A DNA stretch of 64,000 bases, taken from NCBI GenBank assembly GCA_021292105.1, contig CM037874.1:26896583-26960582 (forward strand), in the 5' to 3' direction. Source of the stretch: Anadara kagoshimensis (lineage: Eukaryota; Mollusca; Bivalvia; Arcoida; Arcidae). Shown piece by piece: positions 43,437 through 54,503 of this stretch. Both the position numbers and the translations under genes were made by a program. The notes beneath the pieces are model-generated. The model saw nothing but the letters and a program-made list of their open reading frames with translations. It did no database searches and had not been told where the DNA came from. Numbering within the stretch: the first letter of the stretch is position 1; the number at the start of each line of letters is the position of its first letter.

Positions 43437-43607
43437 TTATGTGATATATAGAATCTTAGACTCGTGAGGGTTTGATATGAAATCTATTAAACTCGTTCAA
43501 TAAATGAATATGCCACTCGCCAACTATTAAATTATTAAACTCCTTTAAATAACTAAATTCCATATTATTAAACCCTAACTCGTGTAAGATTCTCAATTTA
43601 TCACATA
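43437..43607. repeat. 171 bp inverted-repeat element
   Basis: Arms of ~45 bp: TTATGTGATATATAGAATCT... and its complement ...AGATTCTCAATTTATCACATA, with ~80% pairing. A palindromic non-coding element of miniature-transposon type, just upstream of the Crypton relic. Confidence 0.7.
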
Positions 43608-43666
43608 TTTATTTAATCTTACTATAGCAATACACTGTTTTTTTCCAGCTATGTGATATGGAAGTC

Positions 43667-43690
43667 TGTATCACACGCGTGTGTGATACA
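43667..43690. repeat. Short perfect hairpin
   Basis: Arms TGTATCACAC and GTGTGATACA with a GCGT loop. A partial repeat (CTGTATCACTATAG) follows at ~43695. Could be a binding site or the remains of an element end. Confidence 0.6.
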
Positions 43691-43972
43691 ACATTCTGTA
43701 TCACTATAGTAGCAGGGACTACTTTTTCAGGAGAATCCCCTTTCCCACAAAATATAAATAAATAACCATTGCGTCATTCATTGGTTATTTTTAGGATGAT
43801 AACTGTACACAGTGTGACGAAAAAAGATATATGTAATATTAAATTTAATAAATTAAAGAAATTATCATTTGAGTGTTGCTTTATCATTTCACAAAAAATA
43901 AACAGGTAAATTATAACTGTCCTGCACCGTTGATTTTTTTCCGTCTGCCACTGGTATCCATAGACAACCAGA

Positions 43973-45468
43973 ATGGAAAGTTTTGACGGCGCCGGGAATT
44001 TTGAAATTCTTCACGATTTATTTGAGAATGATATAGAAGATGGATGTGGAGATCGACTCGTGGCTAATTTGTTACCATCATTCAATCACCCTGCCGTTGA
44101 AGCTATGCCTATCACCCCAACACCCCAGTCTCAAGTATCCCTGACACGGTCACATCAGGTATAACAGATCTTAGAAAATATATCATGAGTAAACGAAATC
44201 CCAACACTGTGCGGAAAACAGAGACTTCAATAAAAAAGTTTCAGGACTGGATCAAAGCACCCCCCAGGTCAGATTTTAGAGAAATTCCGGAGATTTATCC
44301 ATTTGAACTTGATACATATATCGGGGGCTTCATCTTATCATTGAAAAAAAGGATGGATCAGATTATGAGCCCGATAGTCTGACAAGTTACCAAAGAGCCA
44401 TTGACCGGTATCTCCGAGAAAACACTGATTACCAATATAATATTTTGACGTCCGATTTGTTTGCAACTAGCCGGCAGGTGTTACAGTCTCGGCGCAAGGA
44501 ACTAAAACAAAAAGGCCTTGGTAACCGTCCAAATAAGGCCCAACCATTGTCAGAAAATGAGGATGAAATATTGTGGGAAACAGGTCAGCTGGGCCTTAAC
44601 AATCCAACAGCTTTATTAAATACTGTTTGGTATAATAACACTAAACTCTTGGGGTTCAGGGGGTGTGATGAAAACAGGCAGTTGAAATGGGGTGATATCG
44701 AACTTAAAACTGATGGAAACGGGACCGAATATTTGGAGTTCAATGAAAGGAGTACAAAAACAAGGGATGGAAATAATACTCACATCAGATCTTTCAATCC
44801 AAAACAGTTTCCAAATCCAGAAAACAAATCAAGGTGCCCGATTGAGGCCTATAAATTATACTCTCAACATCGTCCAAGAGAAATGAATACACCAGAATCT
44901 CTTTTCTACATTGCGGTTAATCACAATGAAAACGGGAAATTATAGTTCAAAAACCAATCAGTTGGCATAAATAAACTTGCTGTAATGATGAAAACGATGG
45001 CGAAAAATGCCGGTCTTGTTGGTAAAAAAACAAACCAGTCGCTGAGAAAAACATTATGCACAAAACTACTTCACTCTGGTGTTGCTCCGACTACAATCAT
45101 GCAACTTTCTGGTCACAAAAATGTAAATAGTCAATAACTATGCAGTTGCTTCATTTGATCAACAAAAAAACATGTGTGAAATGCTTCAAAATGTTAAAAA
45201 GTCCACTTCAATGTCGTCACCATCATCTACAGCTGTGTCATGTCAGGTGTCCCACATGCCACGAGGAAATGAAACTGTTTCACGTTCTTCTGAGAGGTCA
45301 TTCGGCGAGAATGTTCAAAATCTAGCAACAGGAATGTTTTCTGGGGCAAATATCCATGGTGGCACAATAAACGTATCATTCCAGATATCTTCTCAATCAT
45401 CACATGTATCACCACCCCGAAAATACAGAAGAATCATCTCTCAACTATCTGACTCCGAGGACGATTAA
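43973..45468 (+). pseudogene. Crypton-type tyrosine recombinase relic (DUF3504/KIAA1958-like)
   Basis: Tyrosine recombinases of Crypton DNA transposons cut and rejoin DNA through a catalytic Tyr. The protein can be read in pieces: acidic N-terminus 43973-44164, SAM-like core-binding region from 44185, catalytic domain 44445-44945 with LGFRGCDENRQLKWGDIEL, C-terminal part with RKT...LSGHKN to about 45135, then the Tyr region NNYAVASFDQQK and a Ser-rich tail ending in SQLSDSEDD. Breaks: a stop/shift near 44162, a shift in an A run at ~44343-44350, a stop at 44943 and a shift at ~45130. The conserved H of the HxxR box reads Q (NQSLRKT). The tail motif GANIHGGTINVSF is typical of mollusc members. 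Dead; the source family is quite certain. Confidence 0.85.
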
Positions 45469-46724
45469 AAATTCAAAATTTGAATATAGAAGTGTTGACA
45501 TCGTGTATGATGACGTAACATATATATATATATTGTAACTCTAGATCTATTGACGGGGCTCAGTTAGGAAAGTTATTCGATTGTTATTTTAAATATAAAT
45601 ACTGTTTTCATTGAACTGAATATTTACAATATGTTTAATGTCATGTTATATTTACAAATTTAATGTCATGTTATTGTTATATTTTTGTGCGATATTTACA
45701 CCATTTGTCATGTTGTTGTGACCGGACCTCACTGTAGTGTTCGTTTATTAAAATCCTAGCGATGTGAAACAACTGATTGTGAATTTATAAGTTTTTATTC
45801 AAGTTGATCAAGAATTTTTGAATATTGAAATAAGTTTAATTGGATATGTGATAAATGCAAAACCACCTCTATGTATTTTTCTGACGATGCTGATCGCACG
45901 AGTTTATTGCGCGGACGGATACATTACACGAGTGCGCTGTTATTGTCATATATCTTTTTTTAAAATGTATTTTATGATTAAAAAAAACATGAAATATGCC
46001 AATATCAATTAAACCATTAAGGAAAAAATCTTATCATTAAGGAAAGTATCTCACAGGTATTACTTGTAGATTTTCTGTGATAAACACTTCGATGTTTGAA
46101 AAATATTTTAAAAATGTTTTAGGGATTGAATAATAAGGATGTTTACCGTATCCATAATCACATCAAATCAAGATAACAAATTATTACTTAAACGCGTCAT
46201 TAATGTAAATGTAATTAGCCAGAAGAAAAAGAAATAAAACTCCTAATGCTTGATATACATCTCTTTACAGTTATAAATAAACTTATTTTAGAAATATTAT
46301 CCAAGAATCATATTTCATAATCATAGAATAAATTATAAGGTTAAGGCAAATTGAATGTTTGTTTCTCAGGCTAACTTGTGTGGTAACTATGCAGAATAAC
46401 TATGATTTAAAAGAATTACAGACAACCCTGAAGATCTTTCCAGTTTCCAGTTTGATCGAAACAATTGTCCCTTAGATAAGAGATATACGAAAACTAGTTC
46501 CGGAACAACTTTTATTATTATCGAAGATTATGACGTCAGAGAAAGATGACTAGTCAAGATGTCAAAGAATACTTTTAAATATGTGAAGTATATTTCTTGA
46601 TGGTTTTAATCGCTGACTTGTCATTACTGACTAGTTGAACATCTCCATACAAGCCGGAGATGATAAGGTTTTGATGGAACAATTGATGTAAAAAAATTTT
46701 TTTCTACCATTTTAGATCCACCTC
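45469..46724. other. Non-coding stretch
   Basis: No gene or clear element found. The ATGTTTAATGTCATGTTAT phrase near 45635 is repeated ~30 bases on, and the 45818-46012 open frame has no support. Confidence 0.4.
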
Positions 46725-47035
46725 TGTTTGCCAAGTGGTCTAAAGTTGCGCTAACGGATCACAATAACACTCACTACCTAGGTACGAATCGAACTCAGAA
46801 GGGATCCTAGTGTCAGAAAGTTTTCCAATTCGCCAACCTAAGTTCGGTTGTTAAATTTTTTCCAGCGTCTCTGTTTTCCTCCACCGTTCCTGAATTGAGT
46901 CCTCGATCTCAGCGTAAAACCACATTCAAAAATCCAACTCTATCCTCTGGAGTGCTGAAAAGGTAAAACTATACTCCGACATACTATTTTCAGCCTGTTA
47001 TAGGTCGCATACAGCCTACGGATGTAAACTGATTC
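46725..47035 (+). mobile_element. Candidate SINE with Leu-like tRNA head
   Basis: GTTTGCCAAGTGGTCTAAAG resembles a Leu tRNA 5' part with A box, and GGTACGAATCGAACTC ~55 bases on resembles a B box. A ~230 bp body follows (TTTCCTCCACCGTTCCTGAA). Single copy in this window, so the assignment rests on the head alone. Confidence 0.4.
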
Positions 47036-47109
47036 TTTTTTATCTAAAATTGGTTTCTGTTTTGCCAGCAGTTACCACCTACTCACTTTTGAACGATAAG
47101 GAATAGAGG

Positions 47110-47585
47110 AACCTATTAACTTCCTTTCACAAGGTTTTATAATGCACTGAGCAAAACATAACAATATGTATATTGACACGATTATTTCTATATAGAACAT
47201 TATATGTGTAAGTTCCGTCCACGATACAGCCATACACTGTTACTAGAATGACCTTGCAACAAAATTGGACAGATGACGAACCCATAATCTTCCCTTCCAC
47301 GAGGTTTTACATGTATAATGTAAGTAGCACAGCGAAGTGAAAATGTGTCTATTTCTATTATATAGAATATTACAAAATTATATATGTGCAAGTCCCATTC
47401 ACGATGTATCCATACAATGTTACTAGAATCTGAATGACCTTGCAACAAAATTGGACCGATGACGAACCCATAATAACCCATAATCTTCCCATCCACATGG
47501 TTTTATAATGCATTAAGGAAAACATGACAATATGTCTATTGACACGAATATTTCTGTATAGAATCCTACAAAATCTAAAAAAATC

Positions 47586-47665
<80 letters not shown>

Positions 47666-47745
47666 TGTGTGTGTGTGTGTGTGGTGTGTGTGTGTGTGTG
47701 TGTGTGTGCAGGTACCATCACGAAGCATCCATACAATGTTACTAC
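47110..47745. repeat. Three ~170-200 bp tandem units, the last split by microsatellites
   Basis: Units begin near 47115, 47283 and 47483 (each TTCC..TCCAC-AGG/TGG-TTTTA, then TATTGACACGA, then CATCCATACAATGTTACTA). The third is interrupted by the compound microsatellite at 47586-47708. Confidence 0.85.
47586..47708. repeat. Compound (TA)n(GA)n(GT)n microsatellite
   Basis: TA ~13 units, GA ~26 units, GT ~22 units with one GG break. Likely very polymorphic. Confidence 0.95.
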
Positions 47746-48592
47746 TGTTTGATGATTGATCTATTATATATGCTCTCTTTGCATAATCCAATCCAGAGTA
47801 CAGGAGAATCAGGAAATGTAATTACAAATGTATTATATATAATTATTTTATCGTTTTCCCAGACTAATCAGCAAAATCAACAACCGGTTATTGAACCTTT
47901 ACATGCTAGATAAAAACTCTGAAAATGAGTCCTTTGAAATGTCATAGAATGATGTTTTTCGCTGTTAGCTAAGTGATTGATTTCATGATGGAATGATCAG
48001 CACTGTGCAGTTGGACAGCGACATCACAGAAGCATTTGGCGTTAAGAGCAAGGCTGTGTCTCACCCCAAGCTTCTTCGGCACATTTTTGCTGCTCTTCTT
48101 CCAAAGCACACCTTCAATTCTCCAGAATATTGTGTTTACCTCCACACAAGATCAAATGGTCGTCTGTTCAACATTTCAAGTAACGGTCTAAGACGAAGAT
48201 CGGAAAAGTAACAATCAGCGACCTAGTCTTTGCTGACGACATCTCACGCCCAAGAAGGGCTCTAGAAACTAATTGATAACTTCTCTGATTCTTTAACTTG
48301 TTCAATCTGACTATCAGCCTACATAGAACCCAAGTAATAGGAAACATCTGCCTCATACTATCACCATAAACGACGAAGATCAAATTGTCAACCAATTCCA
48401 GTACCTAGGTCAACAGTTAGTGACACCCTCTCACTGGACACCGAAATCAATAAAGGCATCGGTAAAGCATTGTCAATACTAGCTAAGCTTACAACTTGAG
48501 TCGAGAGTGAGAAAACAAGAACAAAAGCTGAATGCATTCCACATGATGTGTCTGCGCAGAATCCTTGATATCACCTGACAAGACAAAGTCAC

Positions 48593-49036
48593 TACTGTCC
48601 GTTTATCCTCCTGAATTGAAAGGAACAACGCAAATATTTCAATGGTACTGTTGAAAATTACTTATCATTTACTTACATTAGTGAGGCCGTTGTTAAAAAT
48701 CCTAATTTCAATCTAATCCATGCATTTTAACTCCTTTAATAAAAGTATTTTGGATGGGTGTTTACAAAGGAAAAAAATAATAAAATGGCGGTGTTTTTCG
48801 TGTGACGTAATGATAACGGAAGAATTTATTATTTACGTAGGTGCATAAGGGGTACAATGCAAGGTAGTTATATTTTGTCGCATACAATGACTATTAAACA
48901 CGGATGGAGCCGAAACAGGCAGGGATTTTAGTAACGACTTAGCTCATGTAAGTAAAAAATATTGTTTTTCCCGTCCTATTGAAATCTATAAGAAATTTGC
49001 GATCTTGCTTTCTATGAAAACCCTAAACAAACAGTA
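48593..49036. mobile_element. MITE-E, 444 bp insertion in the RT relic
   Basis: The RT frame stops at QDKVT (48592) and resumes at NNKVLSRAS (49037). The insert ends are imperfect inverted repeats TACTGTCCGTTTA / TAAACAAACAGTA, with some further similarity inward (CGCAAAT in both). Non-coding. Confidence 0.7.
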
Positions 49037-49331
49037 ATAACAAAGTGCTTAGCAGAGCTAGTATACTCTTAATGTTCACCCTCCTACGCTTAAGACGTCT
49101 TTGCTGGTTGGGTCACGTACACAGAATGGATGGTGGCCGCATTCCAAAGGATCTCTTGTACGGCGAACTGTCAACTGGCAAACAGAAAAGAGGTCGTCCA
49201 TAACTCCACTTCTCAGACACTTGTAAACGTGAATTAAAGGCTTGTGAAATAGACTCAAACAACTGGGTAAGTCATGCAACAGATAGACGGATGTGGAGAA
49301 AACTGTTTCTAAGGATTTATACATAGGCATA

Positions 49332-49593
49332 CAGGCCCCGGTTTCAAAATCATTCCTTAGCAAAGATTTTCCTTAACTTAAATCTTGCAAAATTTCAAAT
49401 CTTTATACTTTTGTTAATTTTGAAGATATTCAGGAACTTAAGGTGTCAATTTATAGATAATGCTAGAATTTAACATCTACATTTAGTTTTGACAAAAAAA
49501 TTCATCAGCAGTTCCAAAACGAGATTACCAAAATTTGATAAATTTAAGTTAAGGAAAATCTTAGCTAAGGAATGATTGTGAAACTGGGGCCTG
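49332..49593. mobile_element. MITE-F, 262 bp hairpin insertion in the RT relic
   Basis: About 52 bp inverted ends, CAGGCCCCGGTTTCAAAATC... and the matching ...GTGAAACTGGGGCCTG, mostly paired. It interrupts the RT relic just before the Cys/His tail, which resumes after it. The CAGG..CCCGGTTTCA end type is very common in marine invertebrate genomes. Confidence 0.88.
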
Positions 49594-49750
49594 AACTAAC
49601 ATCAACAGATTACAAGCGTCTCAGAAGGAAAGCCAGTCAACAGTTAAAATATGCATGCTGACAAAATTTTCTTCACGCGTGCACTGGTTGCAACAGACAA
49701 TGAAGCAGATCCAGAATAGGACTGAGCAGTCACATTAGACGATGTTCATC

Positions 49751-50651
49751 CATTTCAACAGACGCAAATCAATAGTCCTAGGACTAAAGGATGCCAACAA
49801 TATTCTCTATCAGACAATCCTCATTATCATTTATATACATTCTGTTAAGTTGTTAAAATTTATATACATTTATATTATTTATATTTCTGTATTAACAAAT
49901 TTACTCACACATATTTTGTGTGAAGGATTGTGAATTCTATAGAAAATTATCCGGAGAAATTACCGTGTTTTTTAACACATCTCAAATCAAATTTTAAAGC
50001 CGTGTGTATGACCTCATGATACTGCTATAGAGATTGACGCTCTAGACGCCACAGAGACATCGAGTTGGTCCAAAATGTATTAATTAACGTCTCGTCGAAA
50101 ACAAGTTGACCAATTACTGACGGAATGTGTTAAACCACATACAATCAAGCATTTTGGTCAAAATCACCGTAAATTAATATCATGGGTCAAGTAAAATAAC
50201 AAAGAGCTGGAATAGAATATTTCAGTAAACATTGTTACATGTCCGTTATTCTAAATTCTAAGAAAATATCTATAAATCAATAAATCCAGAATTTAGATCA
50301 TTAGCAGACATTTATATTATTATGTCAATAAGAATAAGACCATTACCTATCTCTTGCATAAGATTACGACTTCTCCATCCATAAAATTCTATTGATTGCA
50401 AAGAAATCATCATTGTCATTCTGTTTTTTTACTCTATCACAGTTTTATAGATTTATGGTCTTTTATGCCAGCGCGCACTCCTGGCCGCTTTAAGGTGCTA
50501 GCTCACAGCTGATATCATAAATTATTATAACTAATGTTAGTATTATAAAAAAAATTTCGAAGTCCATTGTGAGAGATAATGTGGCACAAAACGTCTGCCG
50601 ATTAAATATACATGTTGCACCGTATATACAGCGCCATATCATACTGGAACA
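49751..50651. other. Non-coding stretch
   Basis: No gene, RNA or repeat recognised. Confidence 0.4.
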
Positions 50652-51105
50652 CTTACATGTTTGATTCGCAGGTCAAAGGTCTGTGTGGAAAATGTTCTGA
50701 TGCATTTTCCCGGTCTGCATAACAGCTTACATGCCTGATCCACAAGTCATAGGTCAAATGTCTAGGTTGAACATTTTCTTGTGCATTTTTCCAGTTGGCA
50801 TCAGAGCATGCATGTTTGTTTACAGGTAATAGATCGAATGTCAAGGTTAAACATTTCGTTATGTTCCTGCAATCTGCATAACAGTTACATGCATGAAGAC
50901 TTTCTCTAAGATATATCAAAACGCCATGCAATAGGTATGTCACGTTATGCTTATTCCTCAAGTAAATTAAGGGAGGTGGTCCATGGGATGCTGGGGGTAT
51001 TCCCCAATTATGCCCATTATGGTACATTTATCTTTGATTTTACATGTCAATAGTCAGTCAAAGGTAAAGACTGGACATTTTCTGGTGTGTTTTGCATAAG
51101 AGCGA
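50652..51105. repeat. Diverged ~75-85 bp tandem repeat
   Basis: Three units (from about 50652, 50727, 50808), each with ACATG.TTGAT..-CAGGT-..TC-AA-GT, GGTTGAACATTTTC or similar, and TTTCC-GT-TGCATAACAG. A fourth, separated by ~155 bp, is near 51047. Too diverged to be recent. Confidence 0.6.
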
Positions 51106-51170
51106 TATAGAGACTTAATTAAAGTCAATTCCCTATGGCAATATAGGTATATAGATGACAAGGTGCTTAA

Positions 51171-51283
51171 TAATACTGTCATATTATTTTAAATTTCTGA
51201 ATGCAATATTCAGTTGTCATACCATATATATATTTCAATTTCATTCAGAAAATTAAAAAAAATGATAATATGACATTACTGTT
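51171..51283. repeat. 113 bp hairpin repeat
   Basis: Arms TACTGTCATATTATTTTAAA.../...ATGATAATATGACATTACTG with CTGAATG/CATTCAG at the inner ends. Non-coding, miniature-transposon type. A smaller pair (GTTCAGTGTTA / TAACACTGAAC) lies at 51521-51585. Confidence 0.65.
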
Positions 51284-52182
51284 ACATATAAAGTGAATAA
51301 ATTTAATGTGAGTAAAATGTTAGTGAATAAATTCAGGTCTGGTCGTCTCTCATGTAATCAATTTTATTTTCCCTAACTAAAGTCGTATTGTTCTTGTTAC
51401 ACAGCATTGATAATTTACCGTATATATTGTATGAATTCTGTTTAAGTTGTCTATTATTGATTACATTGTGGGGAAGCAGTGATTTCGAATAGCTCAATGT
51501 GTTGCATCGTCTTTAAGAAAGTTCAGTGTTATATATGAATATTTCATTTTCTTCAACTGTGATATTACAAAATGTAACACTGAACGTTGTGATAAGGTTT
51601 TTTTTATGTAATTATAGTTCGAACTGCTTTAACTGACCGGTGAATAAAAAATATGTTCACCAGTCTTATTGTTCGATTGTACTAATACAGTGTACGGGTA
51701 TGTTTAGTTCTTTAGACTTGTTTATTTATGTCTATAAGCTAAACTTCTATTTTGGTTGAGTCACGACTTGACGATGTTTTGTCTCCATTGAACAATCCAA
51801 AGTTTAACAGTAGCTGTCATGTAGTTACGTCGTCTTTAATGTCGCCGTCGTCGTGGCTTATACTGGGACCTAATAATGGTTAAGGGTAAGACAAAAACAT
51901 TTATCCACAACTATACCGGTAATTGTTTGGGAAATGAAACTTGACGTTCAGTTTCATCATGACACATGAAAAAGATAGAAGATCTTCGGTCAAGGTTATA
52001 TCCATAAATTAGAGTGTTAATAGGCTTATCAAGGTCCTCAAAACGATTTACGTCCATCGTCACAATAGTATGAAGTCCCAGAATCCATAATGATCTTTGA
52101 TATATTTGACACCTCTTAGTCCAGTGTTCCTGTCTGTCTCAATTTTGATTCCACACGCGGCAAGTGTAGCTAGCTAAACAGG

Positions 52183-52500
52183 GAGGTATATTAGGAGACA
52201 AAAATCTAACCAAAACGGAATACATAAAACAGTGACGTCACGTCTTTTAGGTGTTCCCACTTCTGATTATTAGGAGGGATATAACACAACGTACAAGGAT
52301 GGCGGAAGGTAAGTCGCTTCAACACATAATTTAGAGATAACGGAGCCATTGAAAGTAAGTGTAAATATTTATTATATATACGTTGTCATGCTTAATCAAT
52401 TATCCTGATATCGACTTGTGATGGAATAATCAAGTGACGCTATGTGAATTGAATTGACATGTTCAATGTCTTGCAGCCCTATGACCCGAGCTTAAAATTG
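52183..52500 (+). repeat. Left TIR of foldback 1, promoter-like
   Basis: 318 bp, matching 54504-54823 inverted with few mismatches. Contains TGACGTCA (52233-52240, a CRE/ATF site), then CAAGGATGGCGGAAG|GTAAGT (ATG at 52299, splice donor at 52309) and, 160 bases on, TTCAATGTCTTGCAG, a possible acceptor. It reads like a captured first exon with its promoter. Confidence 0.8.
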
Positions 52501-52632
52501 ATACAACTTAGATCTGAGGACAACATACGACAATATCTATCTGTTGTAAGTGACAACAATGTCCTCATCCAACAGATACAACTTGGGACAATGTCTATTT
52601 GTTGTGTGTGTAACAGGAAAGAGAAAAATGTA

Positions 52633-52705
52633 GGGTAGCACCGGGGATCGAACCCGGGACGGGACCTCCCGCACTATAGGCGAGTAATCTACCACTGAGC
52701 TACCC
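52633..52705 (-). other. tRNA-like module 1
   Basis: On the - strand: A box TAGCTCAGTGGTAGA, anticodon arm with loop CTATAGT, B box GGTTCGATCCC. GGGTAGC at one end pairs perfectly with GCTACCC at the other. About 5 extra bases before the T arm (CCCGT) disturb the cloverleaf. Confidence 0.6.
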
Positions 52706-52830
52706 CTAATTCAACTCCCTTGACTCGAAACCACCAGGTTTCACCCTGGGACCAACCTGTTGGTCGGACACTTCGCAAGGTCGGACAGGCCCCTAAATCA
52801 GTAAAATTTAACAGGAAAGAGAAAACTGCA

Positions 52831-52903
52831 GGGTCTGACCGGGGAAATAACGCAGGACCTCCCGCACCATAGGTGACTGCTCTACCACTGACCTACCCAG
52901 ACC
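52831..52903 (-). other. tRNA-like module 2, decayed
   Basis: On the - strand GGTCTGGGTAGGTCAGTGGT with the B box ruined (CGTTATTTCCC). Same arrangement as modules 5 and 6 but no longer able to form a T arm properly. Confidence 0.5.
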
Positions 52904-53113
52904 GCTACATGTGTGACAACAATTTTCCTTATCTAACAGATACAACTTGGGACAATATATGTCTGTTGTATGTGACAACAGTTATCCTCATCCAACAGAT
53001 ACAACTTAGGACAATATCTATCTGTTGTATGTGACAACAGTGTCCTCATCCAACAGATACAACTTGGGACAATATCTATCTGTTGTGTGTGTAACAGGAA
53101 AGACAAAAATGCA

Positions 53114-53185
53114 GGGCCGGGCCAAGGATTGAACCCGGGACCTCCCGCACTATAGGCAAATGCTCTACCACTGAGCTACCCAGAC
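53114..53185 (-). other. tRNA-like module 3
   Basis: On the - strand: GGGTAGCTCAGTGGTAGAGC (A box), loop CTATAGT, GGTTCAATCC as B box. Close to module 6; the acceptor stem is mismatched. Confidence 0.55.
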
Positions 53186-53240
53186 TGCTACATGTGTAAC
53201 AACAATTGTCCTCATCCAACAAATACAACTTAGGACAATA

Positions 53241-53672
53241 TCTATCTGTTGGATGATGACAACTGTTGTTACCATGAACAGACAGATATTGTCTCAAGTT
53301 GTATCTGTTGGATTTTTGTCACATACAACAGATAGATATTGTTCAAATTTGTATCTGTTGGATGAGGACAGTTTTTGTCACATACAACAGACATATATTG
53401 TCCTCAGTTGTATCTGTTGGATGATGACAATTGTTGTCATATACAACAGACATATATCTATCTGTTGGATGATGACAACTGTTGTTACCATGAACAGACA
53501 GATATTGTCTCAAGTTGTATCTGTTGGATTTTTGTCACATACAACAGATAGATATTGTTCAAATTTGTATCTGTTGGATGAGGACAGTTTTTGTCACATA
53601 CAACAGACATATATTGTCCTCAGTTGTATCTGTTGGATGATGACAATTGTTGTCATATACAACAGACATATA
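53241..53672. repeat. 216 bp recent tandem duplication in foldback 1
   Basis: 53241-53456 and 53457-53672 appear identical or nearly so, spanning several 59 bp minisatellite units. Shows the array is still changing by unequal exchange or slippage, and could also be an assembly artefact. Confidence 0.88.
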
Positions 53673-53766
53673 TTGTCTGAAGTAGGAGAGTTTTTGTCAC
53701 ATACAACAGATAGATATTGTCCTCAGTTGTATTTGTTAGATGAGGACAATTGTTGTCATGCATGTA

Positions 53767-53840
53767 GCAATCTGGTTAACTCAGTGGTAATGCACTTGCC
53801 TATAGTGCGGGAGGTCCGGGGTTCGATCCCCGGTCCGACC
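53767..53840 (+). other. tRNA-like module 4
   Basis: TTAACTCAGTGGTAATGCAC, loop CTATAGT, T arm CCGGGGTTCGATCCCCGG (perfect 5 bp stem with TTCGATC-type loop). Anticodon position reads ATA. Confidence 0.55.
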
Positions 53841-54052
53841 AGGCATTTTTTTTCTTTCCTGTCACACATACAACAGATATATATTGTCCCAAGTTTTATC
53901 TGTTGGATGAGGACATTGTTGTCACATACAACAGATAGATATTGTCCTAAGTTGTATCTGTTGGATGAGGACAACTGTTGTCACATACAACAGACAGATA
54001 TTGTCCTAAGTTGTATTTGTTGGATGAGGACAATTAGTGTCACACATGTAGT

Positions 54053-54124
54053 GGCCTGGGAAGCTCAGTGGTAGAGCACTCGCCTTTAGTGCGGGAGGTC
54101 CCAGGTTTGATCCCTGGTCCGACC
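54053..54124 (+). other. tRNA-like module 5, loop TTA
   Basis: 72 nt with D arm GCTC/GAGC, anticodon stem CTCGC/GCGGG, loop CTTTAGT, 5 nt variable region AGGTC and T arm CCAGG/CCTGG. The acceptor stem has two mismatches. The anticodon position is TTA, which would read the stop codon UAA. Confidence 0.6.
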
Positions 54125-54265
54125 CTGCAGTTTTCTCTGTCCTGTTACATTTACGGGCTCGCCCGACCCTGGGAAGTGGCAGACCAAGAGGTTGATCCCA
54201 GGGTGAAACCTGGTGGTTTCGATTTAAGGCAGTTGAATCGAAAATAAGGAAGGGAGGAATGTAGG

Positions 54266-54337
54266 GGTCTGGGTAGCTCAGTGGTAGAGCACGTGTCTAT
54301 AGTGCGGGAGGTCCCAGGTTCGATCCCCGGTCCGACC
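54266..54337 (+). other. tRNA-like module 6, best cloverleaf
   Basis: 72 nt. Acceptor GGTCTGG/TCCGACC (six of seven, one G-T), D arm GCTC/GAGC, anticodon loop CTATAGT (anticodon ATA), variable AGGTC, T arm with GGTTCGATCCC. A and B boxes match pol III promoter rules. No CCA is encoded, as normal for eukaryotic tRNA genes. Confidence 0.62.
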
Positions 54338-54503
54338 CTGCATTTTTCTCTTTCCTGTTACACAACAGATAGACATTGTCCCAAGTTGGATGAGGACAAT
54401 GTTGTCACATACAACAGATCGATATAGTCCTATGTTGTCCTCAGTCAGGATAATTTTTGTCACATACATGTCCTACATCCAAGTCGTATCTGTTGGATGA
54501 AGA

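Larger units (their letters stand above)
47985..49750 (+). pseudogene. Non-LTR retrotransposon reverse transcriptase relic with two insertions
   Basis: Segments 47985-48592, 49037-49331 and 49594-49750 read, over several frames, as the C-terminal half of a LINE-type RT. In order: STVQLDSDITEAFGVKS, the catalytic box VFADD, NQFQYLG, EQKLNAFHMMCLRRIL, then VLSRASILLMFTLLRLRRLC and WLGHVHRMDGGRIPKDLLYG, ending in a Cys/His tail (CNRQ...SRIGLSSHIRRC). This is the type annotated in molluscs as CR1/jockey-like or craniofacial-development-protein-2-like elements. Many stops and frameshifts; the 5' half, including any endonuclease, is missing. Confidence 0.85.

Noticed and set aside
44185..45468. Possible host gene related to KIAA1958 rather than a transposon
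   Set aside because: Frame is broken several times and the HxxR His is lost; a working host gene would not carry these breaks.
53253..54074. 273-codon open frame with repeated YIVLSCICWM-like peptides
   Set aside because: It is the 59 bp minisatellite and tRNA-like modules read in one frame; unit length and peptide repeat match the DNA repeat and there is no gene context.
52633..54337. CRISPR-like array of regularly spaced repeats
   Set aside because: Eukaryotic context, repeat and spacer both repeat, inverted symmetry; it is a minisatellite within a foldback element.
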